Below are positions 5,292 through 8,978 of a stretch of DNA of 8,978 nucleotides, in pieces (the stretch's first letter is position 1; every line of letters begins with the position of its first letter). Below the pieces are notes generated by a model. It searched no databases. It saw nothing but the letters and a program-made list of their open reading frames with translations, and had not been told where the DNA came from. The position numbers and the translations under genes are program-made. Source of the DNA: Lentisphaeria bacterium (GTDB lineage: Bacteria > Verrucomicrobiota > Lentisphaeria > Victivallales > UBA1829); assembly GCA_017623265.1 (NCBI GenBank), contig JAGAPM010000065.1, positions 1 to 8,978 of the forward strand, given 5' to 3'.

Positions 5292-5864
5292 TTATTGTTT
5301 GACTTTGGGAACGGCATAAACGCCGTCCGGCTGGTTGTATTCAGTCCATCTTGTCGTAAGTCTTTTATCCGCAGGAGCATCAATGTGTGCGCCCACATAA
5401 TCTGCCCGGATGGGGAACTCCCGTAATCCCCGGTCGATCATGGTGGCGAGGCGGATCATGGCAGGTCTTCCGAAATCGGTCACAGCGTCCAGTGCCGCCC
5501 GGATGGTTCTGCCGGATTGCAGAATCGCATCGGTGAGGATGACCACGCCGCCTTCGATATCAAAGGGAATATTGGTCTCCCGGATGGGCGGCAGCACCTT
5601 GCGGACACCGATGTCATCCCGGTACATGGAAATATCCAGCGTACCGACCGGGACTTCGTAACCGGTCTTTTCCCGGATGTATTTAGCGATTCTTCTGCTG
5701 AGGGGGATACCGCTGGTCTGGATCCCCAGGAGAGCCACCGGCGCATATTCCGCCTCGGTTTTTCCCTCAAAGAACTCAGCATAGACAGCGTATGCGACCT
5801 TTTCGACCGCTTCCTGAACCTGCTCATCCGTCATGACGAGCTGCATTTCCGGTTCTTCCATCAT
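5292..5864 (-). CDS. pyrR: PyrR, pyrimidine operon regulator / uracil phosphoribosyltransferase
   Basis: 190 residues, close to the usual 180. In known species PyrR binds pyr mRNA when UMP or UTP is abundant and reduces pyr expression by attenuation or translational block; many also make UMP from uracil and PRPP. The type I phosphoribosyltransferase fold is evident: the PRPP loop at 107-120 (Val-Val-Ile-Leu-Thr-Asp-Ala-Ile-Leu-Gln-Ser-Gly-Arg-Thr), Arg-Asp-Asp at 82-84, and the Asp-Arg-Gly-x-Arg-Glu-x-Pro-Ile-Arg-Ala-Asp-Tyr-Val-Gly segment typical of PyrR. The first Asp of the usual Asp-Asp pair is Thr111. The first of two ATGs (5864) is chosen; AAGGAG lies 10 nt upstream. It is first in the pyr cluster, 15 nt before pyrB, which fits autoregulation. 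Confidence 0.93.
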   Translation of the reverse strand: MMEEPEMQLVMTDEQVQEAVEKVAYAVYAEFFEGKTEAEYAPVALLGIQTSGIPLSRRIAKYIREKTGYEVPVGTLDISMYRDDIGVRKVLPPIRETNIPFDIEGGVVILTDAILQSGRTIRAALDAVTDFGRPAMIRLATMIDRGLREFPIRADYVGAHIDAPADKRLTTRWTEYNQPDGVYAVPKVKQ

Positions 5865-5866
5865 AT

Positions 5867-5879
5867 TTTCAACGCTCCT
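5867..5879 (-). promoter_or_regulatory. pyrR ribosome binding site, identical 13-mer to that of pyrC
   Basis: AGGAGCGTTGAAA on the minus strand, 10 nt (measured from AGGAG) before the first pyrR ATG. The identity with 4348-4360 extends beyond the Shine-Dalgarno core, and both copies are followed within a few bases by ATGATG. It might be an RNA site for translational control, or a chance or copied initiation segment. Confidence 0.6.
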
Positions 5880-5900
5880 TGCCGTAGTGTAAAAAGTTCA

Positions 5901-5932
5901 TCGGGGCAGACGATCCGTAAAAACGCCCCCGA
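5901..5932 (-). other. Hairpin in the pyrR leader, possible attenuator
   Basis: In the predicted leader of about 70 nt, TCGGGG pairs with CCCCGA (6 bp, extendable by one pair past a bulged G) around a loop of about 18 nt. A T5 tract (5895-5891) follows after about 5 nt, so it is not a clean terminator. I do not find the Bacillus-type PyrR binding-loop sequence here. Control could be attenuation, translational, or absent. Confidence 0.35.
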
Positions 5933-5941
5933 CCGCACAGT

Positions 5942-5970
5942 AAGATATCACAGTATAGAAAATATTCCAA
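5942..5970 (-). promoter_or_regulatory. Probable internal promoter for the pyr cluster
   Basis: TTGGAA (5970-5965), 17 bp, TATCTT (5947-5942) on the minus strand, in the 134-bp gap between the transporter stop and pyrR. A second -10-like word, TATACT (5957-5952), lies 10 bp upstream of TATCTT but has no good -35 partner. The gap is by far the longest between the leftward genes, which supports a separate transcription start for pyrR-pyrB-pyrC-lipoprotein. Confidence 0.5.
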
Positions 5971-5998
5971 CGGCAATCATGAAAAAAATGCAAAAAAA

Positions 5999-6766
5999 TC
6001 AGAATACGATCACTTTAACCAACAGCCAGATGGCACTGAGGATCACCAGCGTGTGGATCACCGTATCAAAACCCTTCTGGGAGATCTTCTTGAAGAACCA
6101 GATCCCCGCAGCAGCGCCAAGCAACAGGATCGGCAGCATCGGCAGATCCAACATCACAGATTTCATCTCGATCCTGCCTTCAAACACAAAAATCGGCAGT
6201 TTGATCCAGTTCAGGATCATAAAATACATGGCTGCTGTGCCCATGTATTCTTTTTTGTCCAACCGCATGGCAAGAAGATAGAGCGCCATAACCGGTCCGG
6301 CAGCATTGGCGATCTGGGTGGTGAAACCAGCCATCAGACCGACAAACATGGTGAACGCCCAATGGGAGGGAACATCTTCGTTCTTCAGGTAACAGGTCCG
6401 GAAAAAATGAACGCCGGAAAGCAGGATCAGGATCGTGCCGATGGCAATGGACATGGCAGTATCGTTCATGTAATGGAGCGTCAGAGAGCCAATGGCGATC
6501 CCGCACAATGCACAGGGCAGCAATTTCACCAGCAGACGCCAGTTCGCACCCCGGTGATAGTATGCCACCGCAAACAGATCTGCCGTACAAAGCATGATCA
6601 ACTGCAGACCGGTGGAAAATTTTGCCGGAAAGAGCAGAGAAAGCAGTACCACCGGCAGTGTACCGATCCCCGGGATCCCGGTTTTGTTTACACCGATCAG
6701 AAAAGCGGAAAGAAGCAGACCGGCAATCTGCACGAATGTAAAATCGCCGAAGAAATAGTCAAACAT
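5999..6766 (-). CDS. Sulfite exporter TauE/SafE family permease
   Basis: 255 residues, the typical family length, with about eight hydrophobic membrane segments. Two glycine/proline-rich repeats mark the family: Gly-Val-Asn-Lys-Thr-Gly-Ile-Pro-Gly near residues 25-33 in the first half, and an Ala-Gly-Phe-Thr-Thr-Gln-Ile-Ala-Asn-Ala-Ala-Gly-Pro segment in the second half. Family members move sulfite, sulfoacetate or other small organosulfur anions across the inner membrane, but most are uncharacterised and the substrate here cannot be read. Start ATG 6766 has AAGG 6 nt upstream. It follows the glycosyltransferase by 30 nt and probably shares its transcript. No sulfur-metabolism gene is next to it. 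Confidence 0.88.
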   Translation of the reverse strand: MFDYFFGDFTFVQIAGLLLSAFLIGVNKTGIPGIGTLPVVLLSLLFPAKFSTGLQLIMLCTADLFAVAYYHRGANWRLLVKLLPCALCGIAIGSLTLHYMNDTAMSIAIGTILILLSGVHFFRTCYLKNEDVPSHWAFTMFVGLMAGFTTQIANAAGPVMALYLLAMRLDKKEYMGTAAMYFMILNWIKLPIFVFEGRIEMKSVMLDLPMLPILLLGAAAGIWFFKKISQKGFDTVIHTLVILSAIWLLVKVIVF

Positions 6767-6796
6767 TTGTTACCTTGTTTTATCTTTGTTTCAGTT

Positions 6797-7963
6797 TCAG
6801 GAAAGCAATTTCCGGTATGCTGCGATCAGGGTATCAGACATAACCTGCCAGGGGAATTTCTCCCGTACAAGTGCCTGACCCGCTTTGCCGAACTCGATCC
6901 GTTTTGCATCATCGTCCAGCAACTCACCGATCGCCCGTTCCATGGCAGCAAGATCACCCGGTTGAGGGAGATATCCTGTCACGCCATCAATCACCACCTC
7001 CGGTGTTCCATCAAGGGGATATGCCACCACCGGTTTGGCTTCGGCAAGCGCCTGGACCGCAGCCCGTGGCAGACCTTCCCGCAGAGAAAAATGTACCAGC
7101 AGATCCATTTGGGCGACATAGCGGCAGACTTCATGGGGCGGCACCAGACCGGCAAACCGGATCCGGTCCGCCAGGCCTTGAGCGGCTGCCCACTGCCGGA
7201 TCTCCTCCATCATCGTACCATTGCCCACAAAAAGAAAATACAGATCATTCCGGGCGACGGCAAGAGCGGGGATCACATTCATCAGTTCTTCGTAACCCTT
7301 CAGCGGGAACAGGCGGGCGACCGTACCAACAACTTTCGCTGTTTCCGGAATACCCAGATCCCGGCGCAAGTCGTTCTCCCGCTCCGCGTTCAGGAAGCGT
7401 TCCAGTTCCATGCCGCTGTAAACAACCTGATACTGTTCCCGCTTCCCGATACCGACAGCAAGAGACTGTTCGATCATCGCCTGCGCCACCGCAAAGATTT
7501 TATCCGAAACCTTCGCTGCTTTCGCTTCCAGCGCAATATAGAGTTTGTTTTTCCACCAGCGTTCACGGGGATGAAAGGCAAGCCCGTGGATCGTGTGCAC
7601 CACTTTTTTCACGCCGGCGGCATGAGCGGCAAGACGTCCCAGGATCCCCGCTTTACTGCTGTGGGTGTGGACAAGATCAAATCCCCGTTCCCGGAAAAAT
7701 TTTTTCATAAAACGGTACGCACGGATCTCGTTCAGCGGAGAAATCTCACGCACCAGATACGGACACTCCACCACTTCCACGCCATCCGGCACCCCGGTAC
7801 GGGTCAAAAGTTCCCCCTCGGGTCCCGGAGAGGGTCCGGTCAGCAGCACACATTCATGTCCGGCTGCAGCAAGTCCCTTCGCAGAAAGAAGGGTATTTTC
7901 CTGCGCTCCCCCCACGATCATGCGGGTAATCACATGGCAGACTTTCATCTTTTTTGACTGCAT
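6797..7963 (-). CDS. Glycosyltransferase family 4 (GT-B fold)
   Basis: 388 residues, with an N-terminal acceptor domain and a C-terminal sugar-nucleotide domain. The N-terminal Val-Ile-Thr-Arg-Met-Ile-Val-Gly-Gly-Ala-Gln (11-21), His-Thr-His-Ser-Ser-Lys-Ala (99-105), Gly-Thr-Val-Ala-Arg-Leu (213-218) and Arg-Glu-Gly-Leu-Pro-Arg (295-300) are classical GT4 landmarks. The retaining-enzyme EX7E motif reads Glu296-x7-Gln304, so the second acid is Gln. Likely role: transfer of a sugar in surface polysaccharide, LPS or glycolipid synthesis at the inner membrane; donor and acceptor are unknown. Start 7963 has GGAACAGGAACA directly upstream and overlaps comEC by 19 nt. The ATG at 7948 is a strong alternative: it gives a standard Met-Lys-Val N-terminus and an ATGA overlap with the comEC stop. 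Confidence 0.9.
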   Translation of the reverse strand: MQSKKMKVCHVITRMIVGGAQENTLLSAKGLAAAGHECVLLTGPSPGPEGELLTRTGVPDGVEVVECPYLVREISPLNEIRAYRFMKKFFRERGFDLVHTHSSKAGILGRLAAHAAGVKKVVHTIHGLAFHPRERWWKNKLYIALEAKAAKVSDKIFAVAQAMIEQSLAVGIGKREQYQVVYSGMELERFLNAERENDLRRDLGIPETAKVVGTVARLFPLKGYEELMNVIPALAVARNDLYFLFVGNGTMMEEIRQWAAAQGLADRIRFAGLVPPHEVCRYVAQMDLLVHFSLREGLPRAAVQALAEAKPVVAYPLDGTPEVVIDGVTGYLPQPGDLAAMERAIGELLDDDAKRIEFGKAGQALVREKFPWQVMSDTLIAAYRKLLS

Positions 7964-8978
7964 TGTTCCTGTTCCATTGATTGATCGATTTCTTCCAATC
8001 CGTCCGGTCCAACCCGATACAACCGGTAATGACGCCGCAGGGAGGGACGGATAAGCTGTTCCTGCCCATTTACAACGAGCGTATTTGTGCCATTTTCATG
8101 AGCAAAAACTGCCACGCGGATGCCATGACCGGTAAAATCGGCTATGAAATTACCACACTCCGGCAGAATTTTCAAGTCGTTTTTCAGGAAAAATACATCT
8201 TTTCGTTCCCGGATGGGATAGCTACCCTCACATTTCCGCCGCTGACGCTCAAAAAGATACGCTTCCTGCAAGTTGACCCGTAAAGCAAAATGATCCAGTC
8301 CCGCAACCGTTCCGAACAGATGATCGGATGTGATAAAAAGACGGCAATCTGTGATCCCGCGGCTCTTGAGAAAGGCACTGACATCCGCCGCTGCGGTATA
8401 ATCCGGCAGATTGATCACCACGGCACTGCGCCGGTCCGGCTCGGTGAGAACAAACACAAAATTCCGATCTTTCCCGTACAAGATCAGCAGTTCCGGTTCT
8501 GCCAGCAAAGTCCGGAAGTGCCACCAGACCGGAATCAGAAAGATCCCGCAGGCAACCGGGATCTTCCAGAATCCTCTCTTCGGCACGAACAGCAGCAGAA
8601 TCAGCCCGGTCATCAGGATAACACTCCAAAGCGGCGGTTTGGCAAAGGTCAGCACACCGGTCTCCGCCAGACTCCGGTTCACCGCCAGGATCAGAAGCAG
8701 CAGATCCTCCAGCAGCGGCACAAAAATCCCGGAGATCCCGGCAAGGACCGCCACCGGAAAGGAAAACGCCACCACCGGCAGCAACAGAAAATTTGCCAGC
8801 ACGGAAGAGCCGGAGAACAAGCCCTGATAATATGCCGCAAGTGCGATCCCGGCAAGCGCTGCAACGCCAGTCGCCAGCACCGCTCCCAACAGCCGTCTGC
8901 CCTGTTCACGCAGAAAAAACACAGTCTGGGGTATCCGGGAGGCAGGCACCAACAGCTGATCCGGGTAAAGGGTCCTCC
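7945..8978 (-). CDS. comEC: ComEC/Rec2-family DNA uptake channel, C-terminal part (5' end outside window)
   Basis: The frame is open to the window edge, giving 343 residues; a TTG at 8952 is internal. The first part has about five membrane segments. These include Ala-Ala-Tyr-Tyr-Gln-Gly-Leu-Phe-Ser followed by a Leu-Ala-Asn-Phe-Leu-Leu-Leu-Pro run, the typical end of the competence domain that carries single-stranded DNA through the inner membrane in transformable bacteria. The last 180 residues or so are soluble. They sit where many ComEC proteins have a metallo-beta-lactamase-like nuclease domain, and the pattern (Leu-Lys-Ser-Arg-Gly-Ile, then Thr-Ser-Asp-His, then Gly-Leu-Asp-His) is a faint echo of it. 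The HxHxDH metal site is absent. The gene ends in TGA overlapping the glycosyltransferase start. Confidence 0.82.
   Translation of the reverse strand, partial: RTLYPDQLLVPASRIPQTVFFLREQGRRLLGAVLATGVAALAGIALAAYYQGLFSGSSVLANFLLLPVVAFSFPVAVLAGISGIFVPLLEDLLLLILAVNRSLAETGVLTFAKPPLWSVILMTGLILLLFVPKRGFWKIPVACGIFLIPVWWHFRTLLAEPELLILYGKDRNFVFVLTEPDRRSAVVINLPDYTAAADVSAFLKSRGITDCRLFITSDHLFGTVAGLDHFALRVNLQEAYLFERQRRKCEGSYPIRERKDVFFLKNDLKILPECGNFIADFTGHGIRVAVFAHENGTNTLVVNGQEQLIRPSLRRHYRLYRVGPDGLEEIDQSMEQEQCSQKR

Noticed and set aside
6053..7957. 634-codon open frame on the plus strand
   Set aside because: It lies antisense to the transporter and glycosyltransferase, both with clear family motifs; its translation is a His/Arg/Gln-rich shadow.

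Overview
The window looks like a chromosomal segment of a Gram-negative bacterium. It has a lipoprotein gene with a clear lipobox and a BamE/SmpA-like domain, a ComEC-type DNA-uptake channel, and a tRNA gene with an encoded CCA end. A member of the Planctomycetes-Verrucomicrobia-Chlamydiae group, such as Lentisphaerota, would fit the protein character. That placement is an impression, not a demonstrated assignment.

Left part (1-2054). A 3'-terminal piece of an unrecognised acidic protein reads rightward and ends at 376. About 470 bases without a gene follow, holding two copies of a 19-nt repeat and a run of 10-nt tandem units with phased A/T tracts. A leftward tRNA-Val(GAC) gene comes next, with its own sigma70-like promoter and an intrinsic terminator. 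A rightward gene with its own promoter then encodes a membrane protein with an HELSH zinc-protease motif. The whole gap between that gene and the convergent leftward gene is filled by a roughly 137-nt nested inverted repeat. It folds into a four-arm cruciform with no unpaired bases at the junction, and its central arm is a bidirectional terminator. This is the most unusual object in the window.

Right part (2059-8978). All genes read leftward and are closely packed. In transcription order they are comEC (5' end outside the window), a GT4 glycosyltransferase overlapping comEC, a TauE/SafE transporter, then pyrR, pyrB, pyrC and a lipoprotein gene. The pyr cluster probably has its own promoter at about 5942-5970 and a leader of about 70 nt with a hairpin. 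PyrR would sense pyrimidine nucleotides, PyrB makes carbamoyl-aspartate, and PyrC cyclises it to dihydroorotate. The pyrR and pyrC start sites share an identical 13-nt Shine-Dalgarno segment.

Two genes are broken as written. pyrB has lost one base in an A-run after codon 97, splitting it into two frames. The lipoprotein gene has one in-frame TAG at codon 62. The intact pyrC lies between them. Whether these lesions are real, recoded or sequence errors cannot be decided from the window alone.
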